Source: Diprion similis (taxonomy: Eukaryota; Arthropoda; Insecta; Hymenoptera; Diprionidae). Taken from it: DNA of 64,000 bases. Below, piece after piece: positions 51,301 to 64,000 of this stretch. Location of the stretch: the NCBI RefSeq assembly GCF_021155765.1, contig NC_060116.1:10106001-10170000 (forward strand), in the 5' to 3' direction. The notes beneath the pieces were generated by a model that ran no database searches, was not told the DNA's origin, and was given only the letters and a program-made list of their open reading frames with translations. The position numbers were made by a program, and so were the translations under genes. How positions within the stretch are numbered: the first letter of the stretch is position 1; each line of letters starts with the position of its first letter.

Positions 51301-54300
51301 TTGAAAATTAGCCGCTTAAAAGCTCCGCTTCTTATTCACCGGCATCTGAGACACCCGAGGAGGTTTTTCGCTTCTCGTTGCCACTCAATAAAAAACGTTT
51401 CAAGGGGACTCAACAGCGCAAGCGATGATACTCACATTAGCTATTATAAGTTGCGTGAAAATTTCTATTCGCATAAATTTTCGTGTTTAGACAGCCATGC
51501 GACACTCGCAATGCCTGAAAATAATTGCTGTGAACTTTATCGTGAGTTCTGTATAAATTTTCTGCACGAAAGAAAATGCAACCAACAAGGCGAATTGTTG
51601 CTGATAACTTTTTTTACAAGTTTTTTGTTTTTTAAGCTTCATGGGTATACCTGAGACTTCAAGGATCTCAATGTTTTCGCCGGACATGTTCTGGAATGTT
51701 TTATACCGGAGAGCTTCATCGACAATTTAATTCTTAGAATCCGATTTATTTCGTCGCATATACCATGAGCTTTTAATCACTCCAGACTCCGAGTACCGAC
51801 GATGACGTACCTTCAGCCATACAGACTCGGGCTTGGGCTTTGGTGACCTTAAATCGGCTTCCAACGTCGCATCTGCAACGACCCCAATTACGAAGTTAAT
51901 CCTCGGAATACAGATCCACCATCCGCCGCCTATGGTTCGTTTTGTCCCTTTTGTTTTTACTTTATTACTGTCTTTATCATTGTTATTGTTATTATAACTG
52001 TCTCTTTTTATTTTCTCTATTCCGTCCCAATGTTACGGTACCTTTCGATTCGATCTCGTCGCTATTCTAACCTTCGAGAATGAAAGAAGGAGTAAGAAAT
52101 GATACGAGAAAGATTTATATTCAAATGTATAAATAATTTATTGAAACAATAAGTTTTAGAGAGAAAGAGTGAGAATGCAAGGAAAGGTGCAGGGATAACG
52201 CAGCTGAATTAGAGTGACAGGGAGTGGCGTGATCTCCCAAAGCCTAGCTTGAGGCCGAATAAAAATAGTATGACAGGAAAGCGACTTTTAGAGTTACTGC
52301 AAACACTGTGAGAGGGTTGGTAAATATGAGTAATAGGTAATAAATGATGGGAAGAGATGGTGAAAACCTGTAGCTGGCAGGCCAGACGTACCACCAGTTT
52401 CACATCTCCGCTTCTGCACGCTCCTCGTCGTTTCCACTGCCTCGTAACCCCTGTTACCCCCTCAGGGCAACTGTTGGTATCCGACGGTGAATTAAAAAGT
52501 TATACCTCGGCTATATCGGGTGATTGGGAGAAAACAGAAGAGAGAGAAAAAAACAACAACAGGAAACAAACAAGAAAAAGGGAGGAAAAGGAAGAACGAT
52601 CCTATTTCGGTATAATCGACATGAGAATTTCATCTCGTAAGAAAAATTCTATCCTTGCTAGATTTTCTTGGTGTACTACATGGTGTATTCTGTGAAAATT
52701 TGACACGTATGCACATAGTTGAATCCACACCGCATCGATATAATCTGCAGGGAATTTGGACACGTGAAACCAGGTCGCGACTAGGGCAATTCGGTGATCT
52801 GGTAGCGATCGAAGGATCCACAGCTTGAGGCGATCGAGTTCGACGACTATACAGAGACGCGCATCGTACGAAACTCCTCGCGAGTTTGCTCTGGAGGCAG
52901 GGGATTTAAGGGTATACGTAAATACGTAATTCAGCCGGCAGCCCGGGGATGAGCCACGTCCTTAATGGATTTCGCGACAGCCCCGAGCGAAAGAGATCCG
53001 AAATAAGCACCGGGATTCTGGTGCCGCTCAAGCTTCCGACCATGTCGCGTGACACCGGTAAATACGAAATTGGCCGTAGGACGGGGTGAGAATTGAAGCG
53101 TTCATCAATGAGGAAGGGAAATAATCGAATCCGACGCCGTGCATCGTGGAGTGAGGATGCCACGGCGCCGGGGATACACCAAGGCCGATGGATTTCCATC
53201 CCGTACCGTCTATCGATCCCGTTTTCCGACGGTCCAGCTCTCCTCCTCCTCCTCCTCGGGTATAATATATAGGTAATGTATCGTAAGCGATAAATATCGC
53301 TTCTAATTTCCTCGCTACCCTGCGCCTGTGACGAGGATATTTTTTCCGGACGATTCTCCACCCGTGTATGAAGATATCGGTTATACATACCTATAAATGC
53401 GAAGAACGCGTGTGTAAACGTAATCAGTCACCGGAAGTAAAGGGGGATTTCGTATGTCAGAGCTACGCTGTCCTCCACCCTCCATCTTCACACCCTCGCG
53501 GCTGTTCACATCCAGAACAAAATTTTCCCCGACCCAAGAAATCGTCTACAGATGGGATTCGCGAGGGAGGGAATCTGGACTTGTTGCATCCCGGTGACAA
53601 CTGGGTCATTCGCTGGCGGAAGGGGTGAAGGGGTGAGGAGAGAAGCCGCGCAGGAATTACATCTTATGCCAACTTTGTTCCTAGAATAAATACCGGAAAT
53701 GAAATACCCGCTAAGAATAACACCACGGGGGAATTATCGCGGTTGGCACTCCTCACGGCGGAGTTCATTCCATACAAAAATCATCCCTATAGAACTTCGT
53801 AATTCGAGTTAGGTACTTAAGAGTTCACGATCAGCGCGAGATAAAAAAGTGGAACTTTTTATCCTGTCATTTTTTTATACCAATATCCGTCCACGTTGCA
53901 GGTTTACCGTCGATTCGGAAAATGGCCAGAACATAGCGAATATTTTTCCATCACCTTGGATATTATACTGCATTTTTTCTCACCCGAAATTATTGACTAT
54001 GCTGACAGTTATCATGGAGACAAAAGTTTGAAATAATTGAATGAAAAGGTAAACAACGAACGAGCTCATAGGTAAATATGCATTTATACTCTGACTGAGT
54101 GTTGTCACGACGAGTAACGAGAAATTGTCAATATTGTATACATGAATGGCCCGGATGACAAAAAAACAATAATAATAATAATAATAGCAAACAGAGAGTT
54201 GAATCGATTTCAATTAGCTGATTACGGATATTTATTGGCGCTCCAGGGCCCGGCCCTAGTCGAAGGATCGGGATGACTCGCAGGAGAACTGTCTACAGGA

Positions 54301-54847
54301 TTCCCGACTGCACGTCCCTAAGGTATCTTTGAAGAACGGAAGAGGGAGGGGGAGGGATAAATCTGTGCGGGAACGAGGTTAGCCCTTGCAAAGGGAAGCT
54401 AACGAAGCTAAAAAAGGGAGAGGAAAAAAGATATTTGAATAGCGGAGCTCCGTGCGTTGGGTAAATCGACCTTGGCAGATTACGCTTTTGCCAAAGTCGA
54501 GGCGCCCCGAAAGTGCGACGAAGTGCTGAGGTGAAATCACTTTTATCACACATCTCTGGATATAATTTTCATCAGATCACTGAGGCGTTATTTAACGCGA
54601 CGGGTACGTAAGGGTCGCTGCCGGGGTGCGGGACGACATCGAGAAGGCGAACCCATCGGAGATGGCGATAGGACGAGGGTTGGAGGCGGGCTGGGGGTGA
54701 TGGGGGCAAAACGTAGGGGTGGGGGTGGGTGTTGGGTTGACCCAGTTCCGCCGGTCGGTTGACCCACTTCCCTTGCCGGGGGTTGTTCGACCCAGGTGTA
54801 CGTAGCCAACGCCAACAACAGGTAGTCTCGCTGAACCCCTCGTTGGC

Positions 54848-54855
54848 TATAAATA
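54848..54855 (+). promoter_or_regulatory. TATA-like box
   Basis: TATAAATA inside ggctataaatagacgcg, a good match to the TATA consensus, followed by GC-richer DNA (gtaccgcggtggccatcat). No clear initiator or gene follows, so this is only a candidate. Confidence 0.25.
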
Positions 54856-54943
54856 GACGCGAACTCCGCGTACCGCGGTGGCCATCATCTCTGGACCAGC
54901 GCGAGTAGTGCGAACACGCAGGCTGTATCCACACATCAATATG

Positions 54944-54968
54944 TATATATATATATATATATGTATAT
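54944..54968. repeat. (TA)n microsatellite
   Basis: Alternating ta array with tgta at its end. Confidence 0.9.
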
Positions 54969-55370
54969 GTGTACATCGGCTCAGCAAAGCAGATTTGAAC
55001 GAAATTTCACACCGGCCACCCACCCCACCCCACCCTTCAAGATTTCATCCTAAGTAGATTAATTCAATTACCCAAACGCTCGTACACGACTCTGCTCTCT
55101 GCCCTGTACAACCCCGAGTCTCTTCTTTTTACTAAGAACGAATTCCATCCACTCGAATTAATACTGCGGTACTTTAGAAGCGTATAATCTGCCAAATAAA
55201 TTATTATAAAGGTGATTTCCGAAGAACTGTATATTACCGATCAGTAAAATATAAGCTTATTTCCCTCGAGTAGCTATTCAATTATACTTTGCATCCCTGG
55301 GTTGATCACCCGAGGATTGTATGAAAGAAAGGTTCGCACTTTGGGCCTTTTGCCTTTGCAGAAGAACACG

Positions 55371-55462
55371 CATCCGTCATTTCGCGATGCGTGATTACCA
55401 GCTGACAGCGTGGTTGGCTGGTCACGGCGAATTGTGTGCTGATCGTGGCGAAATGACGGATG
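55371..55462. other. 92-nt inverted-repeat element with nested stem
   Basis: catccgtcatttcgc (55371-55385) is exactly complementary to gcgaaatgacggatg (55448-55462). Inside the loop, gtgattaccagc (55391-55402) can pair with gctggtcac (55418-55426) across a small bulge. The whole can fold as a stem with an inner hairpin. It lies in the non-coding stretch. Confidence 0.7.
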
Positions 55463-56231
55463 TGTAGTACGAAAGATCGGGTGATTTCGGGAAATTGATC
55501 GATCATGTGGGAGTCGGTTTTACAACTCGCAATCTCCTCCCGTGGCAGGTTGCGCAAATTTTTTAAACCCATTCAATTGGACAAAGTCAGGATCTCCAGC
55601 AGCTCAGCTTTCGACATGACGTAGCGAAAGGCGTCAATTTCATGAAAAGCGACTCTTCGCAAGCATAATGATAGTAAAGAAGCATCGAACTACCATAATG
55701 AATCCGATGTACCACGACAAAAGTGTCATCCTCCGGAATACACCGCCAATGACAAGAGTAATTGTTGCGCGTTCGCCGAAGGAACCCGGGGATCATCTGC
55801 GGACCGGAATAGCTTCCACCGCTGTCGATTGGCTGGTTTCAACAGGGTCCAAGGCACGCTCGTTACCGAAAGACAACTCGTTATCCCTGCGGCTAGTCCA
55901 TCGGCATCGAGAGACCGCGGGGGGTTAACGGAGATAGAGTCCTTTGCGTTGCCTGGACCCACGGCGAACGCGTGATTCTTGAAGGCATAGCCCTCCTTTG
56001 ACAGTTTGAAACAAGGCTGAGGCTTGGTGTCGTGTTTAGGGGTTGATTGAAGAGGTCTGCTGGACCATGACAGAGGCCTCTGCAGAGTCCTGCGGTTAAG
56101 GCTTCACGAGTGTCTTGAACTCCTTGAAACGGAGGCCGGGACCCGAGATCGAGACGGGATGCCGGAAGAAATGAAGAAATTAACGGGGGCATCTCTCATG
56201 GTTATATTTATAAATATATACATATATATAC

Positions 56232-56234
<3 letters not shown>

Positions 56235-56263
<29 letters not shown>
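56235..56263. repeat. (TG)n microsatellite
   Basis: About fourteen tg units directly after a tata/cata stretch. Confidence 0.95.
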
Positions 56264-56265
<2 letters not shown>

Positions 56266-59105
56266 CTAACCAGTTACTCGATTCGATTGACGAGGAAAAA
56301 CTCCATTACAGTAAACGATTCTGCTGATACTTATACGGCTCGTAGAAAAGCTTCAAGCTGAGATGTCCAACTGGGAAGCTGAGCTCTGCCCACGCGGGTA
56401 ATGCGCCTCGCAAGTCGAAGGCGATAGAGCAATAAAATCACTGCCCCACGTTTCAAGAACTCGTGAAGCGTGTTCCGCAAGTTTCGAGAGGCATATGACT
56501 TGTTTTGTATTCTTTTCTCCTCATTTTTATTCCGGATTCTCATATCTCTTTCCATAATTTTGTTATAATATTCTCGCAACGACGAAGAGGACCGAGCGAA
56601 CTGTCGCGGTGAACCGTTGTGACGAGAATTAAATTTCGTTCGTCGGCTCTGCGCGCTGAGGGATCTACAGCGGTACGAGGTATTCCAGGCATGCTTCCAG
56701 AAATCTTGGAAATTTATTCGAATAACGAACCTTTATTGGCCCAGATTCAATTCTTCGTTCTTGTCCATATTGAATATCCGCGAAGCGTCTGATCCCACCG
56801 TCGCATCAGCTGCGTGGATTTAGGACACGTCAAGGACTCCTGACGTGGAATCTAAACGGCAGGTAATCAGCCCGATCGACGAGGGTCGGTTTTAGTTGAC
56901 CGCACAATTGAAAATGAGAATTCAACCCAGAAATTTCCCCGAGATTTTTTTATTGGGATATAGGCTTAAGGTATATATCTGAACATCGAGGGAAATCTTA
57001 TCCGGGGTGTGTTACGTGTACGTCTGTTAAATTGGTTGCAAGGATCCAACGAATTCGGAAAACCGATCGTAGTAATTATTCGGTGAGAAAAATTTAAACA
57101 GCGTTTGCATGAACTTCGCGAGGCTTGATTAACGGAGTAGCAAGTAATGAAAAGCTGATATTTCATTTGGGAAATTGCTATTCTGCCTCCCCTGCGATTC
57201 TCAGAGTTGAAGATAATGAAAAACTCCACGAAACGATCAAGTGAATTTTACAAATAGCGTTGACCTCCCGGAAGAGATAAGCAGCACGTTGCGTCATACC
57301 GAAGAAAGAGAATAAATAATGTAGACAGCAAGTTTAAATTCCACCTCATGTACCCAGAAGCCGGTAAATATTGACGAGTCGAATATAAGATATTTTCCTG
57401 ATAACCGTTCCTCGCCGACCTCTCGAAAGTCCATTAAATTCCACCCCCTCCAGCATTAAAGCGTTTCAATTTAAAAGAGATTGCGTACACGAGGTTTCGC
57501 CTGGTATGTACATGTAGCAGCTAAGTAGGAAGGACGTCCGAGTAAAGAATCGGACTGAAAAGGTCCGACTGACCAAAGAGCCAAAAAGCCGAGAGATGTA
57601 ACGGCAATCGATTTGCGAATTTGTTATATACTAGCTGGTATTTCGCGGACGACCCCCGAAAAAGGGGCAGGAGCGGGGCTGCCACGCCAGGACGCCTGCA
57701 CGGCATCATCCCCGGGGAATCCCCAGGGCCACGGGGCCAACGTGTCTTTTTTATCCCAGTTTGCAGTCCCCTTGGCAACGCTGACCTTGGACATGTTATA
57801 CGCCCAGATATCGACGCACACACTCTCGCTGAGACTCATCACGCACAGAGAGTGAAGAGAAGCGGGTAACCTCGCCTTGCGGCCTCTGTCACCGCAACAT
57901 GCTACACAGAGTTTACTTTGGGTCGTAATTGAGAACGGTATGACTCTCGCTGGTCACTCGCTCGCGGTATAGAAGCGCGGGAATTTCAATTTATGGGGAA
58001 TTAATTACCGGGGGCTGCAAACTTCTCAACGTGTTTCGGCGTCGGCGTCGTCCGCACGACGAAAAGGCCGACTCTGGCATAGTTTTAGGTACACCAGGTG
58101 TAATTTAGCTGGGGAAAATTCAGCCGGCCAAGAGTGCAACGAAAGAGTTTCTCGCAACAGGTGGCCCTCCACTGGCGCCCTGCCCAACTGCTCGAGGAGT
58201 GCGTGGATCGGCCCGGATGCAACTGGTCCTGGTCATTCACTGCCTCTGCACAGCGCAGTGCGCAGCGTTAGATTTGCCGCGTATCGATTAAATCGGTTAT
58301 TAAAAAATGTGTCTTCTTGCAATTACTGTGCTTTGAGTATACGTCCTGAAGATCTTATCAAGGAATTCCCACAAATTACAGAGTGATGGTGTTTGTCAAC
58401 CGACTCCTGGCGCAGCTGTAGTACGCGGCCATTGTCAAATGTTTGACGAAAGGCCGGTTACTCGTTATAACTTCGGTACAAAAAAAAAAAACGCCCGTCG
58501 GGTAGGCAACCGAAACTTTTTTATTTTTAGGATCTTGTCAACGAAATTTTAACACAATTCACACAATATACTACACTCTGAAATGTATGTCATGATTATT
58601 GAATAAAACTGGATTTCATACGTGAAAAAGAATCTCAAACCTAACTTTTTTTACTTATCTCATTGTCACATGGGCCAAACCTGTTAATATCGAACAACGT
58701 GATCGGATTTTGAGACTAATAAGTACCGTAAGCTCGACGATCACGCGGGGAATTAGGAGGATAACATTTTTCCCCTCCGCAGTATGATTTCGATTTCAAA
58801 TACTGACGGTCGAATTCCTCTTGCTCCTACAACTAATCCCTAATGAATAAATAAGTGATCGATTGACCCCCCTGCGTACCCTCAGGGCTCACGATCAGCG
58901 CGGTCCGTCGAAAAAAATTCCCCTGCGCGAAATGAATACTTGATCCGCTTAATACATCACGCGAATTGCTCTACTGAAACCGCATTATTTCATTGAAATT
59001 TCTCGAGGAAGAAATTGTGGTTCACTTCTAAGCACGTTGGTAACAGAGTCGCGAAATCCTTTCGACTTGTCGCTCCTTACACTTCACAGCACAATTATTA
59101 ATCCG

Positions 59106-59127
59106 TTTTTTTTTTTTTTTTTTTTTT
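59106..59127. repeat. Poly-T tract (22 nt)
   Basis: T22 run. No retroelement body or target-site duplication is recognised around it. Confidence 0.95.
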
Positions 59128-60822
59128 CTCTTTGTGTTCGCTAACGAGGCTGCGATTCGCCGACTGTGAATGCGTTCGAATTTAATTACCAAGTGAGAGA
59201 AGCTGTACCTTGTACAAAGTACTACTCATAATCGAGCGAAAGGCTGTTGCATAATGTGTGTAAATTGGAACAGCTTAAGCCACATTGTTTCTGCCTGATA
59301 ACTCTACTGCGGTCGAACGATCGGAAATTCGATCAATTAGTTTCACGTCTGCCGGACCAAATGAATGGACCAGCATTTCCCCCCTACGTTCAGACGATGC
59401 TCAGTGTTTTCGAACGGTGATAAAAGAATTATAATCGTCGTTGGGGGGCTCCAGCGTGCAGATACCGAAAAAAAATTCAGGTTCAACGGAAAAGAGAGAA
59501 AAAAAAAACAACAGTATATTGACATAACAGAGATCAGCGATTCGAATTGGACTGCGGTTAATCGATGCGTGGAATTCGTGAAAATATGACGTACACTGTA
59601 TAAAGGACATTCGAGTTAACGTGGTTTAGCATCCTTTTGCCGGACCTCCGCGGTCACCTCAAAAACAGAATTACCGTTCAACCGTCCGGTGGCTGGATCC
59701 GCGACGCTTCAAAGGATCAAAAGTATTTCCCACCGACGGGGAAAGACGACCATTTTCATGATTGAATAGATGAAGCTTCAATTTCTGCCTGGTTTTTGTA
59801 TTTTTTTGTGTTGTTGTCTTTTTTTTTCTTTTTTTTTTTTTACTTTGGTTTAACGTTGCGATAAAATTGAAAAATACCAGACGGAATTTCTCAGGGATTG
59901 ACGCGCATATACGTATAAATACTTGTATGCCGTCTCTATTCGCATCTGTAATCCTGCAGGTGGTAACCAGAGAGACGTAGGGATTTCGAGAAACGGGAGA
60001 TACACACTCACACTACGCAACTACGTGTATCACGCATGCTATACATACTTAGATACTCAGAGACGAGGGTGATCTCCGGAGTGAGCTGAGCGACGTTGCA
60101 AGTTTTACGTACGTAGGTACGCGGTGAAAAGGTAGGTATATCTATAACAGTTACCGATAGCGTATCAATTCAATTCAACAAGGTTCGATTAGATAGTCGC
60201 TATTGACAAAACTACCGAAACAACAGACGCACTTTTATATCTCTCCATAGTGCGATTCGGTTTGAAAGAGAGGAGAAAAAAAAATAATAAAAATTACGCC
60301 TGCGTTCTACCTGACGCTGCCGATTTCAATATCAAACGAATCCATCAACTACAAAGGCAAGGGAAAACATGTAAATGGACGCAAACAATGGACGTTCAGT
60401 TACTGGAGGTCCAGTTTGAAGTGTTACCACGTAACAGCCAGGATCTTGGCCAATCGAAGTCCTAAATAGCCAAAGGGAGCAAAGATCAGCTTTAAGTCGA
60501 ATCTAAACTCGATTTGACCGATCAACGGCAACCCTTACCCTCCCTGATCGTAAATCCTCCCTTAAGGATCCACGCCAGCCAATACAAACGCAGCGGTATC
60601 CATCCTGAGCCGCGAATTTCTGTACCCGTACAGTAAATTGGAGAATTTAATTTTCAGCTTTTGTTTCTTTTGCCTATTATACAAGGAATAGGCAGAGATG
60701 TGAAGGTCGAAGTATACGCGTCTAGCCCATTGTTGTCTGGCCGTATTTCAGGCCACTCTACTGTCTACTTACTGCATATGATTCACGAAAATGGTGCTGA
60801 AACTTTCCACCTTACAGACTTC

Positions 60823-60871
60823 ACTCTCTCTCTCTCTCTCTCGCTCTTTCGTTCTCTCGCTCTCTCGCTCT
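60823..60871. repeat. (CT)n microsatellite
   Basis: ct array with scattered cg and tt interruptions. Confidence 0.9.
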
Positions 60872-62400
60872 ACGGCTAAATTATGCATTTCGTACTGCGC
60901 GAAAACCGATTTACAAAGTTAGAACGATCCCTTGCGCCGTCGCGTCGCTGCTTTGCCAGAGAAAATCCAACGTTCTTTGTCTTCTATCTTCCATCCTATC
61001 CCATTCTTTATTTTTTCCTTCAATCGTATATACGTGCAACAACCCCGGCAATGCTACATCGTTATCATGGTTTTTCTCAGCCGATGGTCAACTGAGCAAA
61101 TCCTCGAGGGCTGATCGCGTTTGAGGCGAGAGATATTTTCACAGGGAAGATACGCTGGCATCCAATTTATATGCCATGGATGAACGAGCTGACAACTCCA
61201 CCTCGCGTTTAGCTTGATTAAATAATAACGTTTTAAAAAAGGGACGAGATACAAGAGAAAATTAAATTGAAAAAGAAAGTTAATAAATGGACGTCGCGGC
61301 CATGCGAACGCGCGCAACCCGGTTAAGGTAAATATTATACTTAATCAAGGTGCGATGTATTCATGAAAATTATACCGGCAGCATGGTCACGCAGTAAATC
61401 CAGCGAGCCAACCGCGCAAAATATACTAAAATGGTGTTTTCACCCCCCCGTGAAACGGTTTCATACTTTTGGCGTCGCCGAATCGCCTCGGCGGTAATCA
61501 CGCGCGTTTCGCGTTTCGCGTTCCGCAACGCGACATTAGTGACGTATCATGCCGACACTTTGGCTAATCGGTATAACTTTCGAAGTCCTTCGCGAGTGCT
61601 AATTACCCAAGTTTGGTAGGCGTATTCAAAGGAGGTTGCTGTTATCCGCACGCCGACCTCGCAAAAACGGTCTTATACACTTCGCTTTGATGTCAAGAAG
61701 TAGCTTGAATAGTCGTTACTTTTGTATAATCCGTCGCGAAATGACGATACCACTTTCTTTGATCACTCAACCATAGACGAGAGTTTTGAAATACTAAAAT
61801 TTTTCAGTTTTGATCTAAGCCGTCGCAAACATCCATGCACCTGCATGTATACTAAGTATACATATTATATATTCATATGTGGTGAAGAATAAACATATAA
61901 AAATAGCAAATTACAACCCCCTGAGGGGATCTAACAATAAAGTTACACCGTTTTCCCGCCTGTACAAACGCAGATATGCACATCGATCCATAAAAAATGT
62001 CATATGTCACATTTGTACTGATATAGTGAAACAAGCTGATGGAATGTGGTGAAACAAATGTACACGATAAACAGAACTGATACATCTGTATCTGTACAAA
62101 TATTATTTTATCAAACTTATTTATATACTCGATTGTGCGCCGATTTTTGGAACAAGAGTTTTTTTTTTGTTTGTTTGTTTTTTTAATTTTTATGTTTACC
62201 ATGTTCATCCATCTGCACGTATCCGCAGATCTCGATTTCGAATCGAGAAGTTTGTCAAACAGTAAAACAACGTGTTCCTTTTTCGCTTTTTTAAAGAAAT
62301 TCTTTTCGTAAATTCAATGAACGTTTTCTTTTTTCGATTGTGGAAAATTAGGGAAACAAAGAGAAACGTATAGAATTACCCATAAAATGAGTTACTCACA

Positions 62401-64000
62401 ATAATGCCTGTCACGGATTGGTGTTGCGGGCCTACTGTCGCTGCGCTCCCCTTCTCACGTCTACCTCGAGTTCACCATCCACCACCAGGTCTGCAGTAGG
62501 TACAAGGTTTGAGCGCGCAGGCGCCCCTCCGTCTTCTAAATTCACGGGGTGGTTTCGGTTAGTAAAAAAGTCAAGTGAAATAGAGTGGAGTAATAACAAG
62601 AAGAACGAAGAGAAAAAATTCCTTTGAAAGAAACGGTGACGAGATGAGAGAAAAGGAAGTTTGAAAAAAGCGGACAAAAAATCAACACAATCATCAGGGA
62701 AACGACCCAGCATCCGAACATTGCGGCGAGACCGCGATAAGTCGGTCAGATTTCGCTTCATCTCCGTGATTCGCGCTCTTTGGACGGCTGCCTTATCAAG
62801 GGCTCGTTCTGTAATGACCTTGACTCGCCTTCGTGAACCGTGCAATTTTTTCTCATGTGGAATTGGGTGAGAATGTCGGCTGAAAAGGGGGTCGTGATTT
62901 TGTAAATGGATTCCTGCGGAAACCGTCGACAATTTTTTTACCCGTGTAGCACATTAAGATACTATATACGGAGTAAATTTATAAGGGAAAATGTGAGTGA
63001 AAAAATTTTTACATCACGTATACCTTCTTGACCGAGGGTATAAGCGAGAACGAAGTTGCCTCGTGCCAAAAAGTAATCGCTGAACCTCGGTGAAATTTAA
63101 AATAGGTAAAATTACTTTCGGGTATAAAAGAAATAAACGAAATCCTAAAAAACAAAACTCGTCACACGCGTGGCATCTTCGAATCACGGATAGCCGAGAT
63201 TTGCTTTTCAATCTCAACGATTCCGCAGTTTCTGAATGGAATATTCAAACTTGAATCCACCTTTTCCAAAATAATGGTCACAAATCACTCATACCATGTT
63301 TACAAACAATCTGGTTGTAATCGGGCCGATAGCGTTTTACTCGTGTTCCAGCAGCAGCCGTGTTCCACTATCAATTTCCATCGATCAAAGTTACCCGCGT
63401 CGAGCCGACTCGGCTTACGGTAGTAAAATTTGACAAGTTTGTTAGGGTAGATTAGCGAAAGTGGAGGGGAAGGAGTGCCTGGCTTGTGTAAGAGGCAAGT
63501 CTCTGTGGTGGTGCTCTCGGTGTATTAGTCTTCCTTGTAGTTCCATTGCTGTGACGATGTCCTCTCTGAGGATGTCGGGTACCGGGTGACTCGGAAGTTC
63601 CCGGACTTTCAAAACCAGCCGCTTGCTTATCGGCCATCTCCACTGTTTTTCCTAATCGCATCCATTTAACTTAACATTTCGGTTTATTGGTTACTTTCAC
63701 TACAGTCAATTAGATTAATGTCTGTAATTTGTTGATGTGATAATTTATTCACCTTGATTTGATTATTTTTTTTTATTTAATAAACTTTCATCCTTTTCGC
63801 CATTGCTGTGAAGAGAAAACAGGAGGTAATAAGGGGGTTGGAACGAAGACGGATTTATGCTTAGACCAAGTTTATTTACAATCAGGCCAGCACACTGACT
63901 ACTGCTCATCATACCTGTAACCAGTGTGTCTCAACTGATGAATACAAAAGGTGGAATACCACCTATAGATATCATATATCTACGGATACAGCAGTCTCCA
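62401..64000. other. Window end, with two weak candidate exons
   Basis: No gene confirmed. Candidates on the - strand: about 62549-62479, from an acceptor (gtgaatttag) to a donor (GAG|GTAGAC), reading DGGAPARSNLVPTADLVVDG; and an ATG-initiated frame at 63637-63452 starting MADKQAAGFESPGTSESPGT. Neither could be linked in phase to anything. Confidence 0.3.

Larger units (their letters stand above)
41001..52000. other. Non-coding stretch, part 2
   Basis: No gene supported. (CA)n repeats lie at 44749-44783 and 45323-45356. The longest open frame (49184-49678, - strand) has no recognisable motif and a composition consistent with chance. Confidence 0.55.
52001..62400. other. Non-coding stretch, part 3
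   Basis: No gene supported. Contains (TA)n at 54944-54968, (TG)n at 56235-56263, T22 at 59106-59127 and (CT)n at 60823-60871. Also a 92-nt inverted-repeat element at 55371-55462 and a TATA-like box at 54848, listed separately. Confidence 0.55.

Noticed and set aside
52906..53388. 160-codon - strand open frame
   Set aside because: Arg-rich translation of CpG-rich DNA and a ctc repeat; no motif.
62432..62932. 166-codon - strand open frame
   Set aside because: Mostly basic and Phe/Leu-rich low-complexity translation; only a short sub-segment looks exon-like, and it is reported separately.

Overview
The window looks like insect nuclear DNA, most likely Hymenoptera. Its genes are split by short GT-AG introns, the non-coding DNA is rich in microsatellites, CpG is not visibly depleted, and both proteins are of animal type. 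The species call is inference.

Layout. (1) 1-6265: AT-rich sequence with no gene I can support, holding degenerate repeats; a GC-richer stretch at about 5820-6010 is the likely promoter of the next gene. (2) 6266-8197, + strand: a complete five-exon Tip60/KAT5 histone acetyltransferase of 457 aa. (3) 8198-15773: a 7.6-kb AT-rich convergent interval, probably both 3' UTRs plus spacer. (4) 15774-29265, - strand: one large gene that I assembled exon by exon. Nineteen exons join with matching splice phase at every junction into one open frame of 1565 aa, or 1578 aa if a small upstream exon is used. The protein has a LIM-like zinc finger, a long disordered Arg-Arg-x-Ser-rich region, a Rap1GAP-type RapGAP domain and a BTB/POZ plus BACK module interrupted by an insert of about 130 residues. 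(5) 29289-64000: 34.7 kb of microsatellite-rich sequence with no convincing gene. It could be the 5' intron or upstream regulatory region of the large gene, or plain intergenic DNA. Two weak candidate exons lie near 62.5 and 63.6 kb.

Function. Tip60 acetylates nucleosomal histones in the NuA4/TIP60 complex. The large gene is predicted to switch off Rap GTPases and, through BTB/BACK, to dimerise or recruit partners such as Cullin-3. Its 19 RRx(S/T) sites suggest control by basophilic kinases such as PKA and by 14-3-3 proteins. The two genes converge, and nothing indicates a shared pathway.

Most notable: the RapGAP-BTB/BACK architecture with its LIM-like finger and RRxS array, the insert inside the BTB fold, a 108-nt in-frame intron in the BACK region, a perfect 3 x 139-bp tandem repeat in an intron, and a 92-nt inverted-repeat element at 55.4 kb.
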